A stretch of DNA of 64,000 nt from positions 7,768,501 to 7,832,500 of the forward strand of contig NZ_CP088285.1 in NCBI RefSeq assembly GCF_011516645.4, written 5' to 3'. How positions within the stretch are numbered: position 1 is the first letter of the stretch; each line of letters starts with the position of its first letter. The DNA comes from Bradyrhizobium septentrionale. GTDB taxonomy: Bacteria; Pseudomonadota; Alphaproteobacteria; Rhizobiales; Xanthobacteraceae. The translations under genes and the position numbers were made by a program. The notes below the pieces were generated by a model, which saw only the letters and a program-made list of their open reading frames with translations, had not been told where the DNA came from and ran no database searches. Below are positions 9,023-20,958 of this stretch, piece by piece.

Positions 9023-10939
9023 GTGACGAGTACGCCCGCCGTCGTTTCTTCTGGCCACCCTCCGAGCAGTCCGATCCCGTTTGCCGTCACCCTCGGCGCC
9101 TTGGGCGTCGTCTATGGCGACATCGGCACCAGCCCCCTCTACGCCCTCAAGGAAGCCGCCAAGGCCGCCACCCATGGCGGACCGCTCACCGAGAGCGCGG
9201 TGCTCGGCGTGGTCTCGCTGATCCTGTGGGCGCTGATCCTCATCATCTCGGTCAAATATGCGATGCTGATCCTGCGCGCGGACAACCGCGGCGAAGGGGG
9301 CATCGTCGCCCTGCTGGCGCTGCTCTCGGCGCGCAACGCGGCGCCCGGCACCTGGCGCGCCCATCTTCTGGTCGTCGGGCTGATCGGCGCCGCCCTGCTC
9401 TACGGCGACGGTGCGATCACGCCGGCGATCTCGGTGCTGTCGGCGATCGAGGGCCTGAAGGTCGACGCGCCATCGCTGGCGCCGGCCGTGGTGCCGGTCA
9501 CCGTGGTCATCCTGATCGGCCTGTTCATGATGCAGAAGCAGGGCACGGGTTTCATCGGCAAGATCTTCGGCCCCGTGATGCTGTTCTGGTTCGGAGTGCT
9601 CGCAGTGCTGGGCATTCACGGCATCATCAAGGCGCCCGGCGTGCTGGTTGCGCTGAGCCCGTTCTACGCATTCGATTTCCTGATCCATCAGGATTTTCAC
9701 GTTAGCTTTGCCATCCTCGGCGCCGCCTTCCTCGCGGTCACCGGCGGTGAGGCAATGTATGCCGACATGGGGCATTTCGGCCGCTTTCCGATCCGGCTCG
9801 CCTGGTTCGCCATCTGCCTGCCCGCGCTGGTGCTGAATTATTTCGGCCAGGCCGGGCTCCTGATCACCGACCCGACCGCGATCGACAACCCGTTCTTCCA
9901 GCTGTCGCCCGACTGGGCGCATTACCCGCTCGTCCTGCTCGCGACCATCGCCACCGTGATCGCCTCGCAGGCCATCATCTCCGGCGTGTTCTCGCTGACC
10001 CAGCAGGCGATCCAGCTCGGCTTCCTGCCGCGCATGCATATCGAGCACACCACGAGCGATGCGATCGGCCAGATCTACGTGCCGCTGGTGAACTGGCTGC
10101 TCGCGGCCGGGACGCTCGGCGCGGTGCTGGCCTTCGGCACCTCGGACGCGCTGGCCGGCGCCTACGGCATCGCGGTGTCGCTGTTGATGGCGATCACCAC
10201 GCTGCTCGCCGCGCTGGTCGCGATCCAGTGGGGCTATTCGCCGATCATCGTGATCGCGGTGAACGGCTTCTTCTTCATCATCGACGCGATCTTCTTTGCG
10301 GCAAACTCGACCAAGCTGTTCGAAGGCGGCTGGTTCCCGCTGCTGCTCGCGGCCGCCGTCGCGTTCCTGATGCTGACCTGGCGCAGCGGCGTGAAGCTGG
10401 TCGAAAAGGCGCGCGGCAAGCTGCGGCAGCCGGAAGAGGATCTGATCGAGACCGCGGTCAACAAATGCAGCGCCCGCCTGCCCGGCACCGCCGTGTTCCT
10501 GGCGTCGGCCCCCAACGGGGTGCCACTCGCGCTGACCCAATTCGTCAAGCACAACCACGTGCTGCATCAGCGCGTGCTGCTGGTCACCGTGCTGATCGAG
10601 GAGCGGCCGAGGATTTCCGACGAGGAGCGCGCCGACGTGCACGAGATCAGCCCGGGCATCACCCGGATCATCCTGCACTACGGCTTCATGCAGTACCCGA
10701 CGATCTACGAGGGCCTGAAGCTCGCCTGCCAGCAGAGCAAGTTGCCTGGCATCGATCTTTCCGACGTGACCTATTACATCGGCCGCGAGACCATCATCCC
10801 GCGCGAGGACGTTCCGGGCATGTGGGTGTGGCGGGAATCGGTGTTCGCCTTCCTGCAGCGCAATGCGGAGCGGACGGCGGCGTTCTTCGGCGTGCCGACC
10901 GGTCAGGTCGTGGAGTTCGGCACGGAGATCGAGATCTGA
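9023..10939 (+). CDS. kup: Potassium uptake protein, Kup/HAK/KUP family
   Basis: A 638-residue inner-membrane K+:H+ symporter. The family start motif GALGVVYGDIGTSPLYALKE is present, as are GEGGIVALLALL and GGEAMYADMGHFG; about twelve hydrophobic segments occupy residues 20-460 and a soluble C-terminal domain the rest (ending FGTEIEI). Start is a GTG at 9023 after AGGGGA. Not in an obvious operon. Bradyrhizobium genomes usually carry more than one kup copy; which paralogue this is cannot be told. Confidence 0.96.
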   Translation: MTSTPAVVSSGHPPSSPIPFAVTLGALGVVYGDIGTSPLYALKEAAKAATHGGPLTESAVLGVVSLILWALILIISVKYAMLILRADNRGEGGIVALLALLSARNAAPGTWRAHLLVVGLIGAALLYGDGAITPAISVLSAIEGLKVDAPSLAPAVVPVTVVILIGLFMMQKQGTGFIGKIFGPVMLFWFGVLAVLGIHGIIKAPGVLVALSPFYAFDFLIHQDFHVSFAILGAAFLAVTGGEAMYADMGHFGRFPIRLAWFAICLPALVLNYFGQAGLLITDPTAIDNPFFQLSPDWAHYPLVLLATIATVIASQAIISGVFSLTQQAIQLGFLPRMHIEHTTSDAIGQIYVPLVNWLLAAGTLGAVLAFGTSDALAGAYGIAVSLLMAITTLLAALVAIQWGYSPIIVIAVNGFFFIIDAIFFAANSTKLFEGGWFPLLLAAAVAFLMLTWRSGVKLVEKARGKLRQPEEDLIETAVNKCSARLPGTAVFLASAPNGVPLALTQFVKHNHVLHQRVLLVTVLIEERPRISDEERADVHEISPGITRIILHYGFMQYPTIYEGLKLACQQSKLPGIDLSDVTYYIGRETIIPREDVPGMWVWRESVFAFLQRNAERTAAFFGVPTGQVVEFGTEIEI

Positions 10940-11325
10940 TCTCGCCGTCAGGGTAGACCGGATGCAGCCAACGGGTCGCGCGAACGCGCGCCCGATGACA
11001 GGCGCCGCTCAATCCGGGACAAGTGACGAGCGCATCGCAAGCCCCCGGATTTCGCTTCGCTGCATCCGGGCTTCTGTAACGGGCCTTGGTAAGTCAATCC
11101 CTTTTTGCGTGATCCACTCGCCGGGCACTTGCTTCTGTACGGGATCGGCGCGGTGGCCGTCGCCTGATGGGGTGCATTGAGGAGCCGGCCGGCCAATCTA
11201 CGGAAGCGTGGTTGTGAGCCACTTCCCGGATGGCGGCCTGACCGGATCCATCGTCCCGGCGAAGGGACCTCGCTCAGGGAGAGCCTGGTGTCGTGGCCCG
11301 CCCAGAGCCGATTGCTGCTCCTTGC
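10940..11325. other. Gene-free region between kup and the IS110 element
   Basis: About 390 bases without a supported gene. It contains an extragenic palindrome at 11044-11070 and several GC-rich short palindromes. The left (transposase 3') end of the IS110 element should lie within the last tens of bases, but I could not fix it because IS110 elements lack conventional terminal inverted repeats. Confidence 0.5.
11044..11070. repeat. REP-like extragenic palindrome
   Basis: A 27-base element with CCCGGAT and ATCCGGG ends around a GAAGCGA-like centre (read on the minus strand: CCCGGATGCAGCGAAGCGAA...). It is of the same type as the pair at 25315-25392. Confidence 0.65.
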
Positions 11326-12360
11326 TTAGGTTGCCGAGGCCTTGGCCATCGGGTTGAACGGTTTGGCGTCGGCGAGCATGCGATGCAGGATCACGGCGAG
11401 CTTGCGTGCAAGCGCCACCTTGGCCTTGCGCATGCCTGCGCGCCGGGCGATCCGCATCGCCCAGCCCTTCAGCGCCGAGCAGTTCCTGACCGGCTTGGTC
11501 AGCATGACATGAGCCGCCTGATAGAGCGCCTCGCGCACGGAGGCATCGCCGATCTTGCTGATGCGGCCGGTATAGTCGGTTTCGCCCGATTGGTACTTCT
11601 TCGGGGTGAGGCCGAAATGCGCTCCCGTCGCCTTCGATGACCGGAAGCGCTTCGGGTCGTCGATCGCCGAGGCATAGGTGAGCGCCACGATCGGGCCGAC
11701 GGACGGTGTCGTCATCAAGAGCTTCGCCTGCGGGTGCGACCTGGCGAGCCTTTGGGTGTGCTTATCCAGGCCATTGAACTCGCGCCGCAGCACGGCGTGG
11801 GCTTCGAGCAGTGCCTGGGCCACCACCTCAAGTCCAGGATGGCCCGCTACGAGCTCCCGGATGCGTTCGGCGAACGTGCGCTCGGTGGTCGGGCCGACCT
11901 TCAGACCGAAGCCGCGGAGCACGCCGCGCAGGCTGTTCTCGATGTCGCGCAGCTTCGACTGCAGCAGCTTGCGTGCCGTCAGAACCGCCCGCGTCTCCTG
12001 CGCTTCGATCGACTTGCAGTGCACCGGCCGGAACCAGCCCAGCCGCATCAGTTGCGCGATCCCGCGGGCATCGTTGCGGTCCGACTTCACCGGCATCGCC
12101 TTGAAGGCATCGCGGACGTGCCGCGTCTCCAACAGTTCGACTGCCAGGCCCGCATCCCGCATCGCTGCGTAGAGCCATTGCGACAGCGGACCAGCCTCCA
12201 GCCCGATCCGTTCCAGCACCAACCCCAGCGACCGGAACCAGGTGATCAGGGCCTCCGGCTCGCTCGCAACCTTCGCCTCGCGCAAAATCTTACCCGTCCC
12301 ATCGACAAGGCAGACGCTCGAGCATTCCAAAGACACGTCGATTCCTGCATAGTGGTACAT
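11326..12360 (-). CDS. IS110-family transposase (DEDD RuvC-like plus Tnp_20 domain)
   Basis: A 344-residue recombinase. The N-terminal RuvC-like domain has the four acidic residues expected for the IS110 family: Asp8 in YAGIDVS, Glu55 in GLEAG, Asp94 and Asp97 in KSDRNDARG. The C-terminal Tnp_20 domain runs from about TTPSVGPIVALTY through GAHFGLTPKKYQSG to GRISKIGDASVRE, where the catalytic Ser is expected. Length is normal and no disruption is seen, so it may be active. The ATG at 12360 directly abuts one arm of a 10-base inverted repeat in its leader. Confidence 0.93.
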   Translation of the reverse strand: MYHYAGIDVSLECSSVCLVDGTGKILREAKVASEPEALITWFRSLGLVLERIGLEAGPLSQWLYAAMRDAGLAVELLETRHVRDAFKAMPVKSDRNDARGIAQLMRLGWFRPVHCKSIEAQETRAVLTARKLLQSKLRDIENSLRGVLRGFGLKVGPTTERTFAERIRELVAGHPGLEVVAQALLEAHAVLRREFNGLDKHTQRLARSHPQAKLLMTTPSVGPIVALTYASAIDDPKRFRSSKATGAHFGLTPKKYQSGETDYTGRISKIGDASVREALYQAAHVMLTKPVRNCSALKGWAMRIARRAGMRKAKVALARKLAVILHRMLADAKPFNPMAKASAT

Positions 12361-12430
12361 GGTCGTCCCTTAATGATGCTTGGAGCGGGCTTGCCCGACT
12401 CCGTTGACACCATCAGTTTGAGGGACGACC
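12361..12430 (-). ncRNA. Candidate IS110 bridge (seek) RNA region / structured transposase leader
   Basis: Two perfect 10-base arms, GGTCGTCCCT (12361-12370) and AGGGACGACC (12421-12430), enclose 50 bases. Inside is a second hairpin: GGAG (12382-12385) and CGGGC (12386-12390), loop TT, GCCCG (12393-12397), one bulged A, CTCC (12399-12402). IS110-group elements are known to encode a structured guide RNA in the non-coding stretch on the 5' side of the recombinase gene, which is exactly this position. Guide loops matching the target and donor have not been demonstrated here. Confidence 0.45.
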
Positions 12431-12528
12431 GCCTTCCAACCAACAGGCCGCTCGCGAGCGCGCTTCCAAATCGCGCCGTAGCGAGCGGGCGGCCGGCCCG
12501 TTACCCCATCTACGAGTGATCTCCGGGA

Positions 12529-13506
12529 ATGTCAGACGATCCGCCCCTTCAGCTGAAGCCGCGGCTGGCGATTACGATCGACCAGGCGCAGGCCATCATC
12601 AGCCGCGTCGCGCCGGGCGCGACGGTGCACGACGTGATCGAGCTGCGCGGCGGCGAGATCAGCACGATCCTCGAGATCGCGCTGGCGGACGCGCCGGCCT
12701 GCATTCTCAAGGTCTACCCCGCGCAGCTGCAATGGAAGATGGCGAAGGAGGTCCACGTCCTCGGGCTGTTGCGCGAGGTCGACATCCCCGTCCCCCGCAT
12801 TCTCCTCGCCGACGACACGCGTTCGGTGATCGACCTCAGCTTCGTGCTGATGGCGAAACTCGACGGCGTCGTGCTCGGCGGCCGCGAGCCGGCCCTGACC
12901 GATCAGGAGCTGTTTGCGATCTACGCCGCCATGGGCGAAGCGCTCCGCCGCATCAACGACATCACGCTCGACAGCTTCGGCTATATCGGCCCGCACGGGG
13001 TCTGGACGCCGCACCCGACCAACCGCGCCTACATGTCCGCCCAGTTCGAGCGGAAGCTGACTGAGTTTTGCACGCGCGGCGGAGACGCCGCGCTCGCGGA
13101 GCGGCTCCGGGACAGCATTGCCGCACGCAGCGACCTGCTCGACGCCGCCGACCGGCCCCGCCTGTGCCACTACGATCTCCATGCCGGCAATGTGCTGGTG
13201 ACGCCGCAAGGCACACCGCAACTCTCAGGCATCGTCGATTTCGAGAATGCCACCGCCGGCGATCCGCTGATGGATATCGCCAAGGCGCTGTACTACTTCA
13301 CGCCGAAGGATGCACCGAAGCGCGACGGATTGCTCGCGGGCCACGGCACCCGCGACCGCCCCGACTGGGAGGCCACGATCGGGCTCTACCGGCTCGCCTG
13401 CACGCTGGAGCTGTGGTGCTGGTTCGCCCAGATCGGCCAAGCGGACGCGCTGGCCGGCCTCACCAGAGAACTCGAGAATTCGACCGGTCAGGGCGTGGCT
13501 CAGTGA
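12529..13506 (+). CDS. APH-fold phosphotransferase (aminoglycoside/choline kinase superfamily)
   Basis: A 325-residue kinase-like protein. Catalytic loop CHYDLHAGNVLV places the base Asp216 and Asn221; the metal-binding aspartate is Asp237 in IVDFENATAGDP. Lys61 in ACILKVYP is a likely ATP lysine. Such proteins phosphorylate small molecules (aminoglycosides, homoserine, methylthioribose, choline and others); the substrate cannot be inferred, and a resistance role is not implied. It stands alone, just beyond the IS110 element, in normal high-GC sequence. Confidence 0.85.
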   Translation: MSDDPPLQLKPRLAITIDQAQAIISRVAPGATVHDVIELRGGEISTILEIALADAPACILKVYPAQLQWKMAKEVHVLGLLREVDIPVPRILLADDTRSVIDLSFVLMAKLDGVVLGGREPALTDQELFAIYAAMGEALRRINDITLDSFGYIGPHGVWTPHPTNRAYMSAQFERKLTEFCTRGGDAALAERLRDSIAARSDLLDAADRPRLCHYDLHAGNVLVTPQGTPQLSGIVDFENATAGDPLMDIAKALYYFTPKDAPKRDGLLAGHGTRDRPDWEATIGLYRLACTLELWCWFAQIGQADALAGLTRELENSTGQGVAQ

Positions 13507-13543
13507 TCCAAGTCGGACACAGACATCCAAGGGCCTGAAACGT

Positions 13544-13735
13544 CTATTCGCCCGCCGCGAGACGACGAATGCCGGATGCAGTCAGGCTGAGTTCACCGAG
13601 CCGTCTGACTGCGTAGCCGAGATCGACAAGGCGCTCCCAGTGCAACTGGGGAATCTCCCGTTGCGCTTCGCCCTTGCCGACCTCGACCAGGGAGGCGAAC
13701 TCGTCCGAACTGAGGGCTTGGGGAGCATCCGTCAT
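13544..13735 (-). CDS. Small hypothetical protein downstream of the transglutaminase-like gene
   Basis: A 63-residue protein (start MTDAPQALSSDEFASLVEVG, end LTASGIRRLAAGE). Its ATG overlaps the stop of the transglutaminase-like gene as ATGA, which supports real coupled translation. The sequence LHWERLVDLGYAVRRLGELSLTASG has the look of a small winged-helix or 'phage-type' DNA-binding fragment, but no family is recognised. Function unknown. Confidence 0.6.
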   Translation of the reverse strand: MTDAPQALSSDEFASLVEVGKGEAQREIPQLHWERLVDLGYAVRRLGELSLTASGIRRLAAGE

Positions 13736-14541
13736 GACGCGGCCTCGTCGGTCCAGACCTTGAACGAAATCAGCGTGTTTGGCCCAAACGTCTGCGTGAT
13801 CGGAACGTCGGAGGCATCCCGTCCCTGTGCAATCAGAACCCGGCCGATCCTCGGCACGTTGTTGCGCGGGTCGAACATATGCCAACGCCCCCCGATATAG
13901 GCCTCGAACCAGCCGGCGAAATCACCGGCCGCCCAAGGCCGCGGGGTGCCGATGTCGCTGAGATAGCCTGTGCAATAGCGCGCCGGAATGTTCATGCAGC
14001 GGCAGAAGGCAATAGCGAGATGCGCGTAGTCGCGGCACACGCCCCTGCATTCGTTGAAGGCCTCCCACGCCGTCCTGGTGGCGCGAGCGTGCTCGTAGCC
14101 GAAAATGATGTGGCGATGGACGAAATCGCAAATCGCCTGGACCCGTGGCCAGCCCGGCGGCGTAGCCTCGAACAGCTTCCATGCGATTTCCGAAAGCCGG
14201 TCGGTCTCGCAATAGCGGCTGCCAAGCAGATAGACCAGCGTATCCGACGGCAAGTCCTCGACCGCGTGCTGGCCGGCTGAAGCAAACACCGGATCAGGCT
14301 CGCCGCTGTCGCGCACGACGCCATCGGCCGCCAGCCGCATCGGACCGGCCGGCGCAGCGATACGGCTGCACCAATTGCCGAATCCGTCGCGATACGGCGT
14401 GATCGGCACCGAGGGGGTGGTGGTCAGGTGGTCGGGGACGATGATGTCGGATGCGCGCGTAAAATGCGTGCCCAGCACCATGATGATGGGCGTCGGCTGC
14501 GGGAACTCGTAGTGCATTTCGAATCCGACGCGAAGCTTCAT
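13732..14541 (-). CDS. Transglutaminase-like cysteine peptidase-fold protein
   Basis: A 269-residue protein with an N-terminal beta domain (residues 1-100) and a transglutaminase core. The triad is visible as Cys169 in CRGVCRDYAH, His221 in GRWHMFDPRN and Asp224 in the same motif. No signal peptide, so probably cytoplasmic. Bacterial members are proteases or amidases rather than true transglutaminases. Start at ATG 14541 (MKLRVGFEMHYEF). It overlaps the next small gene by 4 bases. Substrate unknown. Confidence 0.88.
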   Translation of the reverse strand: MKLRVGFEMHYEFPQPTPIIMVLGTHFTRASDIIVPDHLTTTPSVPITPYRDGFGNWCSRIAAPAGPMRLAADGVVRDSGEPDPVFASAGQHAVEDLPSDTLVYLLGSRYCETDRLSEIAWKLFEATPPGWPRVQAICDFVHRHIIFGYEHARATRTAWEAFNECRGVCRDYAHLAIAFCRCMNIPARYCTGYLSDIGTPRPWAAGDFAGWFEAYIGGRWHMFDPRNNVPRIGRVLIAQGRDASDVPITQTFGPNTLISFKVWTDEAAS

Positions 14542-14804
14542 TCGAAATACATCCCTCTTTGTACCACCGACATGGCTACGAAGAGGTCGAATACAAGGCA
14601 CGATCTGCATCATCGGACAAATACCCGCATCGCGCGAGAAAATGATGGCTATTTGCTGCGATAGCGCGCAGGAACGGCAGCGCTTGCCGAGCTGGCGCGG
14701 CCTTGCCAGCGCGAGTCGAACCCGACGTATGTTCGAGTCGGATGGTTGAAAGCCTCCTCCGCGCGTTCGACACAGTTTCGAAACGCGTTCACCGAAAGAC
14801 CTTG

Positions 14805-14993
14805 ATGCAAAATCTCTCGCCTCGTCACGTCACGACTGAAGAGTCCGCCCGCCTCGGCGTGATTTCCGGTTGGTATTCCACAAAAGTCAGCGGAACGTTC
14901 GTGACGGGCCCGCATGACACCGAAGCCGATTGCCTGCGCAAAATCGCCGAGATCGATCCGCCACCGCCGCCGCCGAAGAAGAAGAAGAGATAA
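14805..14993 (+). CDS. Small hypothetical protein with proline/lysine tail
   Basis: A 62-residue reading frame, MQNLSPRHVTTEESARLG..., with GWYSTKVSGTFVTGPHDTEADCLRKI in the middle and a tail of six prolines followed by lysines (PPPPPPKKKKR). GAAAGACC lies ahead of the ATG at a plausible distance. The W...GPH.T...C...I pattern looks like a conserved short rhizobial protein. No function is known; a start further upstream in the same frame is possible. Confidence 0.5.
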   Translation: MQNLSPRHVTTEESARLGVISGWYSTKVSGTFVTGPHDTEADCLRKIAEIDPPPPPPKKKKR

Positions 14994-15054
14994 CCCCTGC
15001 GCGACCAGATTGGCCGCACTGGCAAACGGGCCGCCCAGGACGCATATCGGCAAG

Positions 15055-15246
15055 ATGGCCAAACAAAGCCGCGTTCGCCTCCTTGAGGTTACCGTGATTG
15101 CGCAGAACGAGCCCACGCGCTGGAAATGGCATATTTCCGAAGGCGGTCTGGAGCTCGTGCACGGCTATGCGACGTCACGCGAAACAGCGCAGAGAGACGG
15201 CGATAGCGCACTGTTCACAATGCTATCCGCCTCCCAGACGCCCTGA
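15055..15246 (+). CDS. Small hypothetical protein (63 residues)
   Basis: Begins MAKQSRVRLLEVTVIAQ, continues WKWHISEGGLELVHGYATSRETAQRDGDSALF. The alternating strand/turn pattern with the WKWHI...G.ELV.GYATSRETAQ block suggests a small beta-strand protein of the kind often annotated as hypothetical in rhizobia. Lies 61 bases after the previous small gene on the same strand. No function can be given. Confidence 0.55.
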   Translation: MAKQSRVRLLEVTVIAQNEPTRWKWHISEGGLELVHGYATSRETAQRDGDSALFTMLSASQTP

Positions 15247-15402
15247 GCGGGTCGCTTTCGTCGAACAGAGAAGCAAGCGCCTGAAGCTCGGCGAAGCGAC
15301 GCACAGGCGCAGTCCGGCCCGCCCAGGCAACCAGGCATGTATCAACCCGCGGCGGGGGCCTGATCTGGAGCCGCATGCAACGAACCACGTTCGAGAACGG
15401 CG

Positions 15403-18132
<2,730 letters not shown>

Positions 18133-18344
18133 AGGGGAAATCCGGTCAGTTCTGCTGGGGAATCATATAGCGTATCGAGGGCCTGATAACCACCCTTACG
18201 CGGCTCCGGCAAGCCGTTTTTCCCTTCGTTTTTTCATGCACTTACCGGCGACATTGCAGGTTCCCGGCGGGCCTGCTCTGCGTGGCGAATGCGAGCTGGC
18301 GAAGACCGGGCGGAACCGGCTTCGCAATGCCCTCTTGCGCTCGG

Positions 18345-18743
18345 TTACTGGCCGAAGATCACCGCGTGCATGATCCGCCCGGGCATGAAGGTGAACAGGC
18401 CGGCAATGAGGAGCGCGCCGAAGAAAATGCCGATCATCGTGAACCTGTGGCGGCGGACATTGTGGCTTCGCGCGGCCGTCACGCCGAGCACCAGCATCGC
18501 CAGCGAGAAGATCGACAGCAGGTGGATCGGGCTCCAAGGGCCCAGCAGCCGGATCTGGTGGATCCAGAACGAGCTCCCGGCGACCACCAGCATCAGGATC
18601 ACCCAGATCCAGCCGAGCGTCCGGTGCGGCAGCGTGCCCTTCGGTGCGGTGAGCTGAATCGAGCCGAGCACGAAGGCGGCCATCGCAGCGAAGGCATGGA
18701 GCGGGATCGCAGGCGCAGCGTCGAGCAATGGCGCGAGGCTCAT
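18345..18743 (-). CDS. Four-helix membrane protein, DUF2306-like
   Basis: A 132-residue integral membrane protein with about four hydrophobic helices (residues roughly 14-33, 45-64, 73-95, 108-127). Features such as WIHQIRL and the HR.TMIGIF block match the DUF2306 type of small membrane protein. I took the ATG at 18743 (MSLAPLLDAAP); upstream in-frame sequence lacks similarity. It is a single gene between ssb and gyrA. No function is known. Confidence 0.7.
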   Translation of the reverse strand: MSLAPLLDAAPAIPLHAFAAMAAFVLGSIQLTAPKGTLPHRTLGWIWVILMLVVAGSSFWIHQIRLLGPWSPIHLLSIFSLAMLVLGVTAARSHNVRRHRFTMIGIFFGALLIAGLFTFMPGRIMHAVIFGQ

Positions 18744-18995
18744 GATGGCGGCCCTCGGGTGATGCGCGCGGCCAGGCATCGCTCGCCGCAGGCTGATGTA
18801 AATATCATTCACATAAGCCTGTGTCAAAGCACGGGGAACCGCGAAGGCCTTTCCAACAATCACGTAATATCAGATCGATACGAGATTATCCTCATAGTTC
18901 ACACAAAGGACTTCCCTCGCACGTCGTACCGCCGCCCCGGGAAATATGATCTTCACGGGGGCGACTCCTGGCAGAATGTGGGAGGCACGATCCGG

Positions 18996-19481
18996 TCAGA
19001 ACGGGATGTCGTCGTCCATATCGCTGTTGCGGCCACCTGCGGCGACCGCACGGCGTGGCGCCGAACTGACCGGTCCGGCCGAGCCGAAATCGCTGCCGCC
19101 ATCATCGGAGAAGCTGCCGCCTCCGCCGCTACGCCCGTCGAGCATCGTCAGGTTGGAGTTGAAGCCCTGCAGCACGACCTCGGTCGAGTACTTCTCGACG
19201 CCGCTCTGGTCGGTCCATTTGCGGGTCTGCAACTGACCCTCGATGTAAACCTTGGCACCCTTCTTCAGGTACTGCTCGGCGACCTTGCAGAGACCTTCGT
19301 TGAAGATCACGACGCGGTGCCACTCGGTCTTTTCCTTGCGCTCGCCGGTGCCCTTGTCGCGCCAGGTTTCCGAGGTGGCGATCGACAGATTTGCGATCGG
19401 ACGGCCGTCCTGCGTCCGCCGGATTTCCGGATCCTTGCCGAGGTTTCCAACCAGGATCACTTTGTTCACGCTTCCCGCCAT
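18996..19481 (-). CDS. ssb: Single-stranded DNA-binding protein
   Basis: A 161-residue SSB. The OB-fold (residues 1-110) contains [26 protein letters not shown] and [21 protein letters not shown] Gly/Ser-rich linker follows and ends in the conserved acidic tip DMDDDIPF, which recruits repair and replication partners. Start chosen at ATG 19481 (MAGSVNKV). Divergent from the porin genes; uvrA lies beyond them, giving the usual alphaproteobacterial ssb-uvrA neighbourhood with an insertion of two porin genes. Confidence 0.97.
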   Translation of the reverse strand: MAGSVNKVILVGNLGKDPEIRRTQDGRPIANLSIATSETWRDKGTGERKEKTEWHRVVIFNEGLCKVAEQYLKKGAKVYIEGQLQTRKWTDQSGVEKYSTEVVLQGFNSNLTMLDGRSGGGGSFSDDGGSDFGSAGPVSSAPRRAVAAGGRNSDMDDDIPF

Positions 19482-19932
19482 CGCATCATCTCCACTCAAA
19501 AACCGGGCGCCGGACATCGGCCGCCACTCTCAACCTTCGCCACTTACATTGCAGGCGTCGTGGATGACCCTATACGCCGGCGCCGGCCCGACGCCTTTGC
19601 CGTCGCGCGGTTATCCACGATTATCGAGATCGAGATATAGCATCGCCGACGGCATTGTTCCAGTTTTGTTCACCACAACCTGCCGTAGCAGCCGGCGACG
19701 GCGTCGGCACGGCCGCCGGTCACCGGATCAGCGGTTGCCTCGCGGTGATCGTTCAGAAAAATAGCAACCAAATCAGCACCTTGCGCTGTCGGCACTTCTT
19801 CCGCGAGTGTTGCATTTGGGAGACGGCGTTTCCGGTTGAATCAGCGTATAGATTCCAACCATGGCGCGGGCGCTCGCGTCTGAGATCGTGCTTCGGGACC
19901 AGTTGGAAGCCGATTTGGGAAGCTGGGGATTG
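19482..19932. promoter_or_regulatory. Intergenic region between divergent ssb and the first porin gene
   Basis: About 450 bases without a supported gene. It must hold the ssb promoter(s) near its left end and the porin promoter near its right end, where base composition becomes more AT-rich (from about 19740). I could not assign a promoter or an SOS-type operator with confidence. Confidence 0.4.
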
Positions 19933-20679
19933 ATGATGAAGAAGTTTTTGCTCGCGACCGTTGCTCTGATTGCGTTCGCCGCGCCGGCGGCGGCTGCCGA
20001 TCTGGCTGCCCGCCCCTACACCAAGGCGCCGCCGATGATCGCCGCCGTCTATGACTGGAGCGGCTTCTATATCGGCGCCAACGGCGGTTGGGGTTCAAGC
20101 CACAATTGCTGGGATCAGCTCCCGGGCGGCACTTTCATCGGATCGGATGGTTGCCACGATGCGACGGGCGGCGTCGCCGGTGGCCAGATCGGCTATCGCT
20201 GGCAGGCCGGCACCTGGGTGTTCGGCCTCGAAGCGCAGGGCGACTGGGCTGACCTGAAGGGCAGCAACGGCAGCGCGATCTTCCCGGGCCTGTTCACCAA
20301 CCAGAGCAAGATCGACGCGTTCGGCCTGTTCACCGGCCAGATCGGCTACGCGGTCAACAACGTGCTGCTCTACGCCAAGGGCGGTGCGGCGCTGACCGAC
20401 AACCGCTTCAGCACCTACTTCACGCCGACAGGCGCGCTCGGCGGCCGCGCCACCGACACCCGCTGGGGTGGCACCATCGGCGCCGGCATCGAAGTCGGCT
20501 TCGCGCCGAACTGGACCGCTGGCATCGAATACGACCACCTGTTCATGCAGGACAAGACCTACAACCTCACCACCCCGAATGGCGCGCTGTTCAGCACCAT
20601 CCGCGACCGCCAGGACGTCGACCTCGTCACCGTCCGCGTGAACTACAAGTGGGGTGGCCCGGTCGTTGCGCGCTACTGA
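19933..20679 (+). CDS. Outer-membrane beta-barrel protein (Omp25/RopB-like)
   Basis: A 248-residue porin-family protein. Signal peptide MMKKFLLATVALIAFAAP, cleavage after AAA near residue 22. The mature part begins ADLAARPYTKAPPM and has the strand pattern VYDWSGFYIGANGGWG ... GGQIGYRWQAGTWVFGLEAQGDW ... GAGIEVGFAPNWTAGIEYDH, an eight-stranded OmpA-like barrel ending in VARY with a terminal aromatic residue. Such proteins are abundant surface proteins in Rhizobiales. A clear terminator follows. A related gene lies directly downstream. Confidence 0.92.
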   Translation: MMKKFLLATVALIAFAAPAAAADLAARPYTKAPPMIAAVYDWSGFYIGANGGWGSSHNCWDQLPGGTFIGSDGCHDATGGVAGGQIGYRWQAGTWVFGLEAQGDWADLKGSNGSAIFPGLFTNQSKIDAFGLFTGQIGYAVNNVLLYAKGGAALTDNRFSTYFTPTGALGGRATDTRWGGTIGAGIEVGFAPNWTAGIEYDHLFMQDKTYNLTTPNGALFSTIRDRQDVDLVTVRVNYKWGGPVVARY

Positions 20680-20708
20680 TCGCACGCAGCGGATCTGATC
20701 CCGACGAA

Positions 20709-20736
20709 AGGCCGGCGCTGTGCCGGTCTTTTTGTT
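20709..20736 (+). terminator. Rho-independent terminator of the first porin gene
   Basis: Stem arms at 20709-20716 and 20722-20729 (8 pairs, one G-T), loop GCTGT, then TTTTTTG. Lies 30 bases after the stop codon. Confidence 0.85.
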
Positions 20737-20958
20737 TGCGCGATCGATTCGAATACTGAGCCGGATACCGTCCGCGCGACGGTTGATCTCCATCGAGCCA
20801 GCCTCGCGCCGGCTCTCCTATTGGTACGTACGCACCTCGCGCGCTCGTTTTCCGTGCATTGTGGTTTCCCGGTTACACAACCTCCGCGATCTCTGTGTAG
20901 AAACATGTGATCGTCACGCAATGCTGTGACGCTCTCTTCGAATGTTTGAAGTGACCAC

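Larger units (their letters stand above)
11326..12430 (-). mobile_element. IS110-family insertion sequence (minimal extent)
   Basis: Consists of the transposase gene plus at least the structured leader at 12361-12430. IS110 elements have no terminal inverted repeats and make no standard target duplication, so the true ends are not determined; the element probably extends some tens of bases on either side. The cargo is the transposase only. Confidence 0.7.

Noticed and set aside
8876..10678. 600-codon minus-strand open frame opposite kup
   Set aside because: Composition is Asp/Arg/His/Gln-rich with no motifs, while the plus strand encodes an intact Kup transporter.
12529..13506. APH-fold gene as an antibiotic-resistance determinant carried by the IS110 element
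   Set aside because: It has normal chromosomal composition, lies outside the probable element end, and the fold covers many metabolic kinases.
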